Source: Bursaphelenchus xylophilus
Lineage: Eukaryota > Nematoda > Chromadorea > Rhabditida > Aphelenchoididae
Assembly: GCA_904066235.2 (NCBI GenBank)
Contig: CAJFCV020000005.1
Span: 12,209,501-12,273,500 of the forward strand
Reading direction: 5' to 3'
DNA: 64,000 bases
In this document: in pieces, positions 1 to 11,020 of the stretch
Layout: every line of letters begins with the position of its first letter
How positions within the stretch are numbered: the stretch's first letter is position 1
Made by a program: the position numbers and the translations under genes
Notes under the pieces: generated by a model
Told to the model about the DNA's origin: nothing
The model's input: the letters and a program-made list of their open reading frames with translations, nothing else
Database searches by the model: none

Positions 1-45
1 TTCAGAATTTGACATGTGATGCGAATCCAGTGTATGGACAAAATT

Positions 46-643
46 TAACAAGGAAAGTACTTTTATGGGGGCTCCTACTGCTTGACGGGACATATCTCAA
101 AAAATCAGAAAAAATGTGCTGATCAAGGATATATAAATCTTAGCTGCCCATTTTAGGTTTTTATAGGTGAAAATGCCCAAAAACCGGCTTATTTTCCCTA
201 CAAAAGGTACAGGCATTCGAAACGATAAAAAGCGCAGTCGGTCTCTTCCTTCGGAAGAGAGCGGTGTGGCCGAGTGGCTAGGGCCGTAGTCTGGGAATCA
301 AGAGGGGAACGCCGCACGGGTTCGATTTCCCTTTTGGGCTGAATCAACTTTTTTTGAAGTTGATGGTCGGAAAAATAAATTTTTTGGCCAAGACTGATTT
401 ATTACGTCTTAGGAACTCAATAGACATCATTTTAAGCCAAAATAAAAATTGTAAACATGTGAAAAATTAAGCGAAAAGGGGTTTATATAGGACTTTAAGT
501 CAACTTCCGATTGAATTTTCACCCCTAAAAACCTGAAATGGGCAGCTAAGATTTATATATCCTTGATCAGCACATTTTTTCTGATTTTTTGAGATATGTC
601 CCGCCAAAAAGTAGGAGCCCCCATAAAAGTACTTTCCTTGTAA
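46..643. mobile_element. ~0.6 kb inverted-repeat element carrying a tRNA-like unit
   Basis: About 125-130 bp at the left (46-175) recurs as a near-perfect reverse complement at the right (515-643). Both outer ends read ACAAGGAAAGTACTTTTATG inward. The middle holds a tRNA-like Pol III unit (262-355). The element has no open reading frame, so it would be a non-autonomous DNA transposon or a foldback element. The target duplication is unclear: TTA-like bases flank both ends but the arms differ by one base there. I infer the mobile nature from the inverted repeats alone. Confidence 0.7.
262..341 (+). tRNA. tRNA-like gene or tRNA pseudogene with a long variable arm
   Basis: The A box (267-277, TGGCCGAGTGG) and B box (319-330, GGTTCGATTTCC) are both good. 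A run of seven T at 349-355 would terminate Pol III. Spacing between the boxes leaves room for a long variable arm, as in Leu/Ser-type tRNAs. The acceptor stem and anticodon stem pair poorly; the best anticodon loop (CTGGGAA) would give GGG. I read it as a degenerate or atypical tRNA, not a confident decoder. Nematodes are known to have odd class II tRNAs with mismatched identities, but this sequence does not prove that type. Confidence 0.45.
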
Positions 644-1145
644 GGAAAATCAGAGAGTCTAACTTGTGACGTTGTGCTCTTTATTTTCCCCCACAGATTG
701 ATAATATACGTTTTTCAGATGCGTATATTACCGCACCGCAGTCATGTCCTTTAACGACCCATTGGTACTCTACGGCTACTAAAATTTCTTCGCTCAAAGC
801 ACACTCCAAATTGTACAGCCGCAGCTGTAAGAAACGCGTCTATCCGGTCCCTTCGAACATTGCCGTTATTGTTTCATTATAATTAGATTTCCATGGCAAA
901 CCCGATGCGCACTTAATCAAGACGTTCTCCATGGTCTGGGGATTCTGCTTTGTTGAAAAACAAAAGGGCATTCCTTGCGGACGTAAAACATATACGAGTC
1001 GAAAATTGTGGGTACACAAGAAAATCATGTGGAGCAATATTCTGGGGGGTGCATTTGAGAGGAGAGACAGACGATAATGAAAGGGTTGGGATGGGGAATG
1101 ACGCTGAAGTCAAGAGCTTTACAATCCATGAGTAAGTTGCTGTAC
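644..1145. other. Intergenic, no gene seen
   Basis: Only short open frames without recognisable motifs occur. Nothing here resembles an exon of a known family. Confidence 0.6.
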
Positions 1146-1290
1146 TAGCCGCGCCATAAAGTCCGTAAAATTTTTTCGGCGGCGTCGCGGGTTGCGCTCG
1201 AAGAAAAGTGCATGGTTCTAGTGCGAAACCGGAAAGTCGCGAAAAGAAAACGAACTGTGCAAAATTCTACGGACTTTATGGCGCTACTAT
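1146..1290. mobile_element. ~145 bp MITE with inverted ends
   Basis: The left end (GCGCCATAAAGTCCGTAAAA, 1151-1170) is matched by its reverse complement at the right end (about 1265-1284) with one or two changes. TA-like bases flank both sides, suggesting a TA target duplication. It has no coding capacity, so it is a MITE dependent on another transposase. Confidence 0.7.
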
Positions 1291-2099
1291 AGGAGTAAAA
1301 GATGGAAAAATAATACGTAAGTGATTGGCCAAAGAGTTGGAAATTAAAACACCGGCGCGATTCCTAGAATGCACAACTCAGAGCTTAATGAAGCATACAC
1401 CGCCAAAATATTAATTAATTAAGACACAGAGTTTCAAGATTTCGCCGTTTGGCTATGCCTGCAAATTGCAAGCCAAGGTTTCAAGAAAAAGTATTTCGCG
1501 AAAACGAAGTACCAAAAATTGATGAAATTCTATAAATTGCACCTATGACGTCCCCTACAGTAACCTCAACCTCAGCTTCCCTCAAAATCTCCTCAGGAAA
1601 CTCGTAATTGTCGGTTTTTGGCCAAGTTCGTCTGTGTTTTAATGCATCACAAACTTTCAATAAACTATCAGCAAGTCAAGCACAACATTCGAGAATACCT
1701 CAAGACTTTTTGAAATTTTTTTCCAAAAAACGCAAATAATACATTCCGCCGAACGACGGCGTAATCACCGGAAGCCGAGGGGCCAAAGACAATCCGCGAG
1801 CGGCCGAATTAAACGCCCAATTGTGATAAGTCACGCCACCGGGAGAAGTGCGAAGGCGAACGATTATGTACAAAGTGTTGTGCGTAAATATGCGAGTAAG
1901 GAAGTGAATATGTCAAGTGGGTACGCGGTGGAACGGGGAATGTACTTAAATATCGAGTTGGATATAAGTTTAAAAAGACGGTAGTTGAAGAGATGCTGGG
2001 GAAAAATGGTACTAAAAGGAACGTCTCTTTAGAGAGATGTATGAATAATGACGAGAAGCAGCGATTTATGTCAATTTGCAGAATAAAAAGGTACATTGT
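1291..2099. other. Intergenic, no gene seen
   Basis: The sequence is AT-rich with short random open frames only. No repeat ends or recognisable coding segments were found. Confidence 0.55.
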
Positions 2100-2240
2100 A
2101 TCAGTCTGTCGGGAAAGTGATGAGCACTCTGTTGCATCGAAAATCGCATTTCCGTTGAGAAAATGAATTATGTCGCTGCAAAACGAAATTGTTTTTTTCA
2201 CTCGGCACAGAAACATCTCATTATTTTCCGGCAGACTGAT
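2100..2240. mobile_element. MITE, CAGTCTGTCGGGAAA family, copy 1
   Basis: It begins TCAGTCTGTCGGGAAA and ends with the reverse complement form TTTTCCGGCAGACTGA. The interior contains the family core (TGTTGCATCGAAAATCGCAT and a later GAATTATGTCGCTGC segment) seen in the other copies. It is about 140 bp, non-coding, and probably flanked by a TA duplication. Confidence 0.75.
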
Positions 2241-2506
2241 GAAAAAATCTCCACCATCTTTTCAAAATGGAAGATAAGGCTTTAGAAAACCGATACTCAC
2301 CTTATTGTTAGATGTTTGTATTTTTGTAAAGCGTATGGATAACTGCCGCGACCCGCACCAAGCACAAATACATCCTATTTAGCACCGTGCATTTTACTTT
2401 CCTTGGCCTTTGCACTATGCGTCTAAATATCGCTGCAACGTGAGCGAAAAACCAAAAATCTGCTGTCTGTTAGTGACAAGCGAAAAACGTTTTATAAAAT
2501 TTTAAC

Positions 2507-2590
2507 AGTCTGTCTGAAAAATAATGAAGACTCTGTCGCATCGAAAAATATCAAATTTCTTTTCACCCCAGCGACGCGACTGGCGCAGCG
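2507..2590. repeat. Fragment of the CAGTCTGTC MITE family
   Basis: Only the left end and core are recognisable (CAGTCTGTCTGAAAAATAAT, then a GTCGCATCGAAAA segment and a GCGACGCGAC segment). The right terminus is missing, so this is a decayed or truncated copy. The flanking stretches 2241-2506 and 2591-3020 show no gene. Confidence 0.5.
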
Positions 2591-3020
2591 GTGGGGTAGG
2601 CGCCATTTTGACAGAATGATAATAGGACATGCAGGCAAATTTTCGTTCCCCTTTTTCCCCGTAGCCAACAAGCCCTTGTCCCCCGATCCCAACAATCCCC
2701 CGTCGACGTAGGCCGGTAATCTAAGCGCACCCAATGTTTGCCCGGCGCCGAGGACATTGATTAAGTCTGCACTTGGGCATAAATTTGAGGTTGTTTGTGT
2801 AGCGTCGGTTTAATCAAAAAATTGTGTACACTCGAGGCGAAAAACGTTCCTCGAAGAGGTTCGAGTGGGAGCAATAACATCATGGACATGAGGGAGATTA
2901 ATGCGCGTGTGAGATGGTCTAACGACCGGAATAAACAGCCCGAAAAGTCATGAATTTTTTGGAAGTATTTTGGGAGAAATTCCTCAAGAGATCAGAAAAC
3001 AAGCCTATTCCGGCTTAATA

Positions 3021-3167
3021 TCAGTCTGTCGGGAAAATAATGAGCACTTAGTTGCATCGAAAATTGCATCGAAAATGAATTGTGTCGTAACAAAATCAAA
3101 TTGTTTCTCACTTTAGCGACGCGATCGGCGCTGCGACCTTGTGCTCATTATTTTCCCGACAGACCGC
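3021..3167. mobile_element. MITE, CAGTCTGTCGGGAAA family, copy 2
   Basis: Both termini are well preserved: TCAGTCTGTCGGGAAAATAA at the left and TTATTTTCCCGACAGACC at the right. It is about 147 bp and non-coding. Confidence 0.8.
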
Positions 3168-3910
3168 TAGTATTCTAATAAACTCCTCGCAAGCTTTGTC
3201 TTTAACGTTTAGAACAGTTTCATTGCAACAACTATTAATCTTCGATCACTACAAAAGTTTCAGAAATATTTCCTCAAACCACTTGACAAGTACAATTTCT
3301 CCAAGTACAAGATTCAATACAGAACAACGCCAAAATACGATTTCTCCTCCCACTGTGGAAACGGCCAAATTTTCTCATGTTAGCCATTTATGTTTTGCAG
3401 ACAGGAAGAAATTCAAAAACCCGGCCCGATCAACCATCACTCATCTTGGCCGCAAATGACTTTGGGCCGCTTTGACGAACGAATTGAGACAAAGACAAAT
3501 GAGCGCACAAGACCTGGAGGTTGCGTTTTCCCTAATGACAAGTGAGGAGGATTTGGAACGGCATTGAAAATAGAGGAATCACAAAAGGGTCAGTTAGTTT
3601 CGAGTTCATACCAAACTTTGAGGATTTCCGATTGTAAGCATAATGGTGAACAGTGGTTATCAGTAATTCGTCAAGACTTTGAGATCCCTAGAACGCAGAG
3701 GTTACGGTCACTTTTAACTGTGCCAGCTATGTGCTTTCATAGAGGACACATTTCAAAGAGAAAATTGTAAATGGTCGGGCAAAAAAACCTTATTCTTATG
3801 GCTTTTCCGTTGTTATCTATATTCTTGAGCCCGAAAAAATCGTGGAGCATCCCAGCCGCGCTTATCGCTCTTAATCGCAAAGTAAAATTCCTCGAAGAAA
3901 ACTTTTCAAT
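3168..3910. other. Intergenic, no gene seen
   Basis: A 106-codon open frame at 3139-3459 starts inside the MITE and has no motif or codon pattern suggesting a gene. I see nothing else here. Confidence 0.5.
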
Positions 3911-4042
3911 ATCAGTCTGCCGAGGCTGATGTTGAAGACCCATTCTAGTCGCGCCTCCAGCCGCGGCTGACCGTCGCAAAGCAATGATGGGATTTTGCAA
4001 GGCGCAAAGGAGGAATCCACATTATTTTCCCGACAGTCTGAT
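3911..4042. mobile_element. MITE, CAGTCTGTC family, diverged copy 3
   Basis: The termini match the family (ATCAGTCTGCCG at the left; TTATTTTCCCGACAGTCTGA at the right). The interior is largely unlike the other copies, so it is either old or a relative with replaced core sequence. Confidence 0.6.
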
Positions 4043-4696
4043 AGTATTATATTCCTACAAAAATCATTTAGTCCAAGATTAAACAAAGATTACTCCGGTA
4101 CCTGCTTCAAAATTGCCGCATGTCCAGATGTTCACTAAAACCCCTAGCAAATCACCGAGAAAGTGAGAAAGTCAAGGCCTATTTGTGTAGATGTCAAAGA
4201 CCAGAAATCTTAGAGCGATCGTAAACAAGTGTTTTTGGACGCATTGATGTCTACAGTGATTGATCCAAAAACAAGACAGCGAATGAAAGCTTTGAAACAT
4301 AAAAGACGCTAAAAACCTTGGCTGAACTTGTCAATCAATAAATTTTAAAAGGGCAAAGTTATACTCGGTATAATTCAAGTCGTCACAAACATTAACTTGA
4401 AGCATGTAACCATCTAACCGTACGAAAAATCTCACAATCTTTTTAGCAATTGTTCCTCAGCCTCCAGAAAAGTTTTCTTACGGCGGAAGAACACGGATTG
4501 GAAAAGGAATCCCTCCCTCAAACGTTTGAGTATGATATTATTTATGACCGGCAAGAACTGAAATATTAATATTATAGAATCCACGCACTAAAAAACATTT
4601 CCTTTCCGGTTCAAGTAAAGAAGGTTTGCGTGTGATTAAAGCCATTTGAAATCACAAGAAAAAAGTGGGAAATTGTAAAGTGTAATAACGTAATTA
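4043..4696. other. Intergenic, no gene seen
   Basis: No coding, RNA or repeat signature could be supported. Confidence 0.55.
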
Positions 4697-4852
4697 TCAG
4701 CCTGTCGGGAAAATAATGAGCACAATGTCGCTGCACCGATCACGTGACCGAAGCGAAGAGAGAATTTGCTTTCGTTGCGACACAATTTTTCTTCTCAGTG
4801 GCAATGCGATTTTCTATGCGACAGAGTGCTCATTACTTTCCCGACATACTGA
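4697..4852. mobile_element. MITE, CAGTCTGTCGGGAAA family, copy 4
   Basis: It begins TCAGCCTGTCGGGAAAATAA and ends TTTCCCGACATACTGA. The interior has the family blocks (AATGTCGCTGCACCGATCAC, then CGACACAATTTTTCTTCTCA). It is non-coding. Confidence 0.8.
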
Positions 4853-5623
4853 TAGTAAGCTAAAAAAGCATTATTTTCACCGCAAACGTCACTAGTAGAG
4901 CTTCTCCGGACCAAAGAAACAAACGTAGAACAGAGTTCCTCTTAGAGCTTACAGAAGTGACCTCTCAGTAGCAGTTGAAAAGACTACAATTACTTTTAAA
5001 AGGACATATGGAAAATTTATCGAGCCGACGGAAGTCTTTAAGCTATTGAGGACTGCAATTATCAAAGAAGTGACTTTAACTATTTGTGCAACGTAGACGA
5101 GAAATCAACGGCTAAAAATCTTAACTGCCTTTGCAATCACAAAACAATGGGTATCCGAACGATCAGCATTTCTTTTAAGCCGTAAAAACTTTTCTAAGGA
5201 CAAAAAAAACTATTATACCTTTTTCTCAGAACAATGCCTTACCTACTCCTAAAATTCGTTGTAAATTTGTTTCACTTGGCTCCCGTAAATCCCTTGGGTG
5301 CAAGTGGAAAATGTGACCTTGCTTAAACGCTAACATATTTTCCTCTCCCACGATTACGAATTTCTTCTTTGCCCTCGGACATACCGTTTTCCTAAATGCC
5401 GAGTAAAACCCGCCAAAGGCCGTAAAAAAGTGCGCCCAAAACAATCGGCCAAGCAATGTTGTTGAGGGGTTTTATGACCGTAAAAACGAGAAAATTGTTA
5501 CATAAACATGACGGAAACAGGGGAAATGTGTAGACGAGGGACAATGAGGTAGCGGAACAAATTTAGAAAAAAACCTACGGTAAGGAAGGTATCTCTAAGA
5601 TTTGTCTTTGGGCCTTTTTAAAC
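4853..5623. other. Intergenic, no gene seen
   Basis: Short open frames only; none shows a recognisable domain or matching splice sites. Confidence 0.5.
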
Positions 5624-6076
5624 TTACAGGGGAAGTACTCCAAGGCGACGCTAAGATTTTGATGATAATTGGCACAAATTTAGAATAATTTTTTTAAGAT
5701 ATATGCGGGAGTCTTAACTCGCGCTTTGCAGAAACAACCGAGATTTTTAGATCAAAAGTTGGCGAAAATTTAAGAATTTTTGCCGAATTTCGGCACGAAA
5801 AGTTCCATGCCTGTTTTTACCGTAAAGGATAATTTTTCTACAAAAAATCAAATTTTTCCGCACGAAACTGCCAAAGTTATGGCCAAAAAGCGCTTTTCTC
5901 TCTGACCGCTCTCCACGTTTAGCGTGCTCTCTCGGCGGCAAAAATCGTTCGATATCTCGGCGGCGCCCGCAAAGCGCGAGCTAAAACTTTGAGGAATTGA
6001 TATTTACTCCATACCCGACGTGTGTGCAAAATTGAAGGAATATCTGAGCGTCGCACTGGGAGTACTTCCCCTGTTA
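5624..6076. mobile_element. 447 bp inverted-repeat MITE with TTA target duplication
   Basis: The element proper is 5627-6073. It starts CAGGGGAAGTACTCC and ends GGAGTACTTCCCCTG. The trinucleotide TTA is duplicated directly outside both ends (5624-5626, 6074-6076). Subterminal GCGACGCT/AGCGTCGC extends the inverted repeat. The TTA duplication fits PIF/Harbinger-type targets, but no transposase is present to confirm the superfamily. A diverged fragment of the same family lies in an intron of the A1 accessory gene (about 18335-18515) and perhaps another at 8376-8480. Confidence 0.8.
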
Positions 6077-8658
6077 GTGTACCCACTAGTCACGTAATTT
6101 TTAGCCTTGAGCATGCACATTAAAGGCCAGACAGAGATGCAAAGCGGTATTTTCAAAATCGTGCGTTAGTATTATATTATTTTGCAAAGTAATCAATGGC
6201 TACATTCTAAAGCAAAAGCATCAATTATGAAAACGCTCCCCATGTTCGAAAAAAATAAAACAGCAGTGTCCTTCTTATTTATTTAACAACCCTATCGTGC
6301 CCCCGTATACGGTCACTTCTAACGTTAAAAATTCGTGATGACGTTCAGTCATCGTATTGCAATATCTACACGAATTTTAAAAGATAATGGAATCGGTATT
6401 TTGAAAATGTCCAGACCTTACTTCATGTGTAAAATACCGTCTTTTAAACTATTATACTTCCTCATAGATTTGCAGCTCGAGTAAAAAAAGAAAACCGTAC
6501 GAGACCACAAAGATTTGAAATGCATTAAACGCCAGCTGGACATCAAACCCTTCAAGTTCATTAGAGCACCTTTTCAGTTCCTTATTGTCGTCAAATCTCA
6601 CACATCAATCATAAACAATGACCTCAGTCAGCAGCAGAAAAAAACGAACGACCAATTGAGCAAAGTGAAGCGGTCATTTTTACTTACAACCTTGATAAGA
6701 TAAATAAATCAAGTTCGGAAAAAACGCAAAGCATCTTGTCGAATTCGCAAAAGATCGCGTACTGGTGATCGGCATAGCACCCTTTGTAAATTATAACTTA
6801 TCCTCGCTGCAATTTTCGATAACGAAATCCGAGAATGAGCGCAGTTTGCAAGGTTGATTTAGCACAGCACTGCCATTAGACTCATTTCCAACCTTTTTAT
6901 GTTTACGGTTTTCTGGGTGGGCCCGTTGGGGATGGGATTTTTATATGCAGTGCCGTGGTGGGTCAGCCTTTTTTGGAGGGAAACAAAAAATATCCGATGA
7001 AAGTGATGTCAAAAATAAGAGAAAATAAGAGAACTACCGTTGCTTTCGAATTGCAAGATTTTATGCGATCACTCTCAAGCAATTTTGATCAGCCGCACGC
7101 AGCCTAAGACATTGAGGACTCTTTTCTGTGTTTTAGACGGTGCGAAGGTCCAAAGTACAAGCAGTAATCAGAACTCGAACCAAGACATTTTTTTCAAGGC
7201 TCATAAAATCATTAGGCATAATTAAAGGGTCAATGGTTGAGGCCTCTGGCAGTTTGGGAAGAATCTGGCTTCCAAAAGTGTTTACAGTCCCTGAGGGCAG
7301 AAGTTGCAACGCCCCAAAACCAGTTAAACCCTAACTGTGCAAAATCTCAGGACTTTCTGTGTCGAATATACATACACCGGAAAAATTTGAATACCATAAG
7401 AACATGTACTCTAAGCGAACTTAGAGCCACACCAACGCCCAATTCCCTACGCAATCCCTGCACCAAAATGTCAGACGTCTCTTGAAGTAACCGGTTCTTC
7501 TAATGACTATATATTTCTGTATTTTCGTATACATATAAGCAGCGCTACGCCAGCTCTTCATAAAGGACCTACAGGAATAGTTGTTCCTTTTACATATGAC
7601 CGGCTACAAATTGCTTCAAAAAGCGTAAAACTGTAATCTGAACCCAACATATCCCACCTGCTTACAAACCATAGCCTCAGGAAACCAAAAACCACTGAAT
7701 GATTCATTCCTTTCCAATTATGCGTACATCCGGCTTGCCCAAATAGCCTTACAAGTTTTGTAGAAAACTTTTTTTACGCAATCTTGATAAATGAATGCGA
7801 ATAAAATTAAAGTAATGGGACTGTTACTCCAACAACTTTTTTACACAAAACTTGGCCGAGAATGCCTTTAGCAGGTTCTCATTTCTTTCTGACGGGAGAA
7901 AAAACGGAGAACGCTAGATTTATGACAGGAAGGAACGCGTGTGTAAGACTTTAATTTTCCGCGATATTAATAAAGCCTTTTCGGGACATATATAGCGGAA
8001 AAATGCTCAGAGTTCATGATGATGTGAGATTTACATAAAGAGCGGCGAAGCCGCAGTACCACAAACTTCCGTTTTGTGCCAGACTTGGAAGTCCTGTTGT
8101 TCATAGGGACTGGACTAACGACAGGTGGACTTTTTGGATGATCTAGCAATGTAAGCTAGCTAAAGCACCCATTGAAGTTTGGATATAACCAGTCAAACTT
8201 GCTTTTTATGCCGGATGGCGCGTGGAGGAATAATGTACGCTTATCAGGCTCAGCCGTGACGTCTTTGAAGTGACTTTGCAACCAGGCGTTCCACTTTATA
8301 TAGAGAGCTCTCCATAATATGTCTCCTCTTTATCGCCAAAATCTGGAGGCATATGACGTAATGGTGTTATTTTTTGGGACAAATTGGAAAACTCACATTT
8401 TTACAATCAATTTTGGCGTAGGATCTCGCTATAAATACATATGTGCCAAGTTTCCTCAAAATATGAGCGAATGAAAGTGTAATTATTGAAAAAATGCATT
8501 GGTGCTTAATTTTGCTGTTGTATTTTGTACCTTGAAAATTGGTCGCCACTTTTTTGCTCACTCTTTCGTTACTCAGCTTGCCCTCTTCGAACTTCACATT
8601 TTATTTTGATCCAAATTCACTAATCTCGTATTTTCAACCCATTATTTTGCGATTGCAA
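6077..8658. other. Intergenic, no gene seen upstream of the fucosyltransferase
   Basis: This 2.6 kb stretch has only short open frames. About 8376-8480 resembles a degraded fragment of the CAGGGGAAGTACTCC element (the ATGTGCCAAGTTTCCTC segment). A promoter for the downstream gene may lie near its end, but I cannot point to a specific site. Confidence 0.45.
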
Positions 8659-10307
8659 ATGCGCTTGTGTCGCCGTCTCACGCTAATTCTGACCCTTGCT
8701 TGTTTAAGTTTTGTGATTTTGGTTAGGAATGTGAGTAAAATATATGGCAATTTATAGACTTACAGATCCTCAACAACGTCTATTCTATACAAATCTCTGA
8801 AGTCTACACATTTCTGAATGCAAATCAAAGGAAAATCCTTATTTGGTCGCCAGTTTGTGCCAGTTCTTATTGTCCTGCGACTAGTTTTTTTATGTCAAGA
8901 GTGCACAATGTATGCGGAAAGAGGTGCATTTTCTTCCATGATCGAGAGCTGTTTAAGAAAGCAGATGCAGTGGTCTTTTCTTCATTTTACGGAAGTAGGT
9001 AGAATAAACTACATAAGCGTTGTATGGTTTATCATCATCTATTTTGTAGCCTTTAGAAAGATGAGATATCCTAACCGAAATAACACAGAGCAACTGTTCA
9101 TCTTCTACGAGAGAGAACCCCCAATTCGGTACCCGGCTGATGCACAGTAAGTTCCTGTTCGACATTTATTTATACTTATGTCGGCGCGATATGCACTAGG
9201 CGGACCCAACAGTCTTGGTATTGTTTGACCGTGCGAGCTCTCGCAAAAATCTTACCCACGACTAGGCTTCACGATGTACACCGACCATGCTATTTTCAAG
9301 TACGCCTATACAAAATATTTTTTCAGACTTCCGTTAGACTACTTCAATGCAACTGCAACCTTTCACAGTACATCTGACATACCTGTCTTTTATGGACGAT
9401 ACTTGGAAGACCCAAAGAATATGACAGTAAGCACAAAATCGCATTTCAGCCTTCTTCTTCAGAAAACCGATTACCGTAATAAACTGCTGCGAGCCGCCAA
9501 GAAGAAACAGAGGGGAGCATTCTTCGTCCACTCACATTGCCAAACACAAAGTCGACGGCAAGACATCATGTCGATCCTCCGAAAGTAGGGCGTATAACAG
9601 GTTTTAATCCTTCTTTTTCGGCACATGACAATAGACTTTTTTGGTCGTTGTGCGAATATTACATGCAACACAGAGTGCTTCAAACATAAGACGAAGAACC
9701 ACCGATTTTACTTGTCGTTTGAAAATTCATTTTGTAATGAGTACGTGACCGAGAAGTTCTGGAGATTCAACGAGCTGGTACCGGTGGTACTGAGCCGGCG
9801 GTACTATCCGAAGTTACATCCGGAATCTTTCATTGCGCTGGATGATTTTAGGTAGGCTGATTAAGATTTAAGAATTGCTCAACATTAATCTGTGGTAAAA
9901 TAATGAGGACAATGTCGCTGCGCTGATCGTGAAGTGAAAAACAACTTGATTTTGCCGCAACACAATTCATTTTCATGGCTGTGAGGCGATTTTCGATGCG
10001 ACAGAGTGCTCATTATTTTCCCGGCATACTGATGACGCCTTTTAGCTCACTACAAGCAGCAGCAGAATACCTCAATTATCTCCAGAAGAATGACAGCGCC
10101 TATGTCGACCATCTAATGTGGACCTATACTCACAGACGGGAATTCATTCCGGTGGAGCGGGCACTATGCAAAATCTGCAATTATGTAATCAGCCGAAATA
10201 CCAGCACACCCCAAGTGTATCATCGGATAGAGGAATACCAAAACAGGACGAGCACCTGCGACCTCGGATATCAGTTACGATGGCTGAAGCCTCGCGTTTT
10301 TACCTAG
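8659..10307 (+). CDS. Alpha-1,3-fucosyltransferase-like protein (GT10), seven exons
   Basis: The gene would transfer fucose from GDP-fucose to GlcNAc-type acceptors in the Golgi. Exon 1 (8659-8730) encodes a type II signal anchor, MRLCRRLTLILTLACLSFVI. Later exons, joined at GT/AG sites: 8766-8994 (KILIWSP; HDRELFKKADAVVF), 9050-9146 (EQLFIFYEREPP), 9327-9426 (YFNATATFHSTSDIPVFYGR), 9463-9584 (GAFFVHSHC), 9635-9851 (FYLSFENSFCNEYVTEKFWR, then VPVVLSRRYY) and 10046-10307. These motifs are the GT10 hallmarks in order. The 36 nt between exons 4 and 5 are also open in frame and could be coding. The join 9584/9635 is out of phase by one base with the sites I can see, so either my model is wrong there or the gene carries a frameshift. 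The last intron (9852-10045) contains a MITE. Confidence 0.85.
9887..10033. mobile_element. MITE, CAGTCTGTC family, copy 5, inside a fucosyltransferase intron
   Basis: The core (AATGTCGCTGCGCTGATCGT) and right end (TTATTTTCCCGGCATACTGA) match the other family members; the left end has drifted. It fills most of the 194 nt intron between the last two exons. The donor (9852) and acceptor (10045) lie outside it, so splicing should still work. Confidence 0.75.
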
Positions 10308-10748
10308 GTGCTAATAAAGAAAAAAAGCAAGTCTTCAAACGGTGACAGGGCATTCAAGCAATAGTCGAAGTGCGCGTCGACCACGCACAGTGCAAAATGA
10401 ATTTTCTGAGGATGGGCCAACAAAGCTTATCAGTCCGGCGGGTCGTCGGTCGTCGCAGCAAAATTTTTCGCCTTGTCGAAAAAAAGAGGGCAGTCGCTCA
10501 CCACTTCCCCTGCCACGGCTAGACCGTTAGTCGCAAAAGGATGGTGGGCGATTCCAAGGCACAACTTTTTCATGTTGACTTTTTGGCCCGCCTATTATTA
10601 TTCAAAAATAGCATTGGGGGTTTCTGTGTGATCAGGTGCAAAATAAAAAAAGAACAAAAGTACGTTCCGGAAGGTTCATTGTTTGATCAGCCTTTGAAAA
10701 GTTTAGTAACGGGTTCAAGTAATTATGACTTGGATATACGGCATTGGA
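10308..10748. other. Spacer between host gene and Helitron array, no gene seen
   Basis: Unique sequence follows the fucosyltransferase stop codon. It ends abruptly at ...GGCATTGGA, where the repeated Helitron 3' end (CAAGCCCCCGC on the + strand) begins. No coding or RNA feature is recognisable. Confidence 0.6.
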
Positions 10749-11020
10749 CAAGCCCCCGCTTCGCGGGGCCTTGACGTCGCTGTGCGCGCAAAGGTTGCCA
10801 CACGTGCTCTACTGTTGATCGCGCACTACCTCTGGAGTCGCTGGCCCCGCTTCGCGCGGCCAGAAAAACGCGCTAACGCGCGTTCTACTTACTCAAGCCC
10901 GGGGGTCTCTGTGACCGAGAGGCCGCGCGCCAGCGCTACTCTCCGCCAGCGAAAGGCCGCGCGCCAGCGCTACCCTTCATCAACGACAGGCCGCGCGCCA
11001 GCGCTACCTTTCATCAGCTA
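10749..11020 (-). repeat. Helitron 3' terminal structured region (N1)
   Basis: On the - strand the unit ends with a hairpin whose stem is GCCCCGC/GCGGGG(G)C with a GAA loop, then TTG, so the last four bases are CTTG. Further inside are a second GC palindrome (about 10848-10865), an ACGCGC(TA)ACGCGCGT palindrome (10869-10884), and three copies of a ~33 bp repeat with core GGCCGCGCGCCAGCGCTA. Helitron 3' hairpins act as terminators of strand transfer; assigning that role here is inference. Confidence 0.7.

Noticed and set aside
3139..3459. 106-residue open frame as a possible gene
   Set aside because: It begins inside a MITE terminus and shows no domain, splice or composition evidence.
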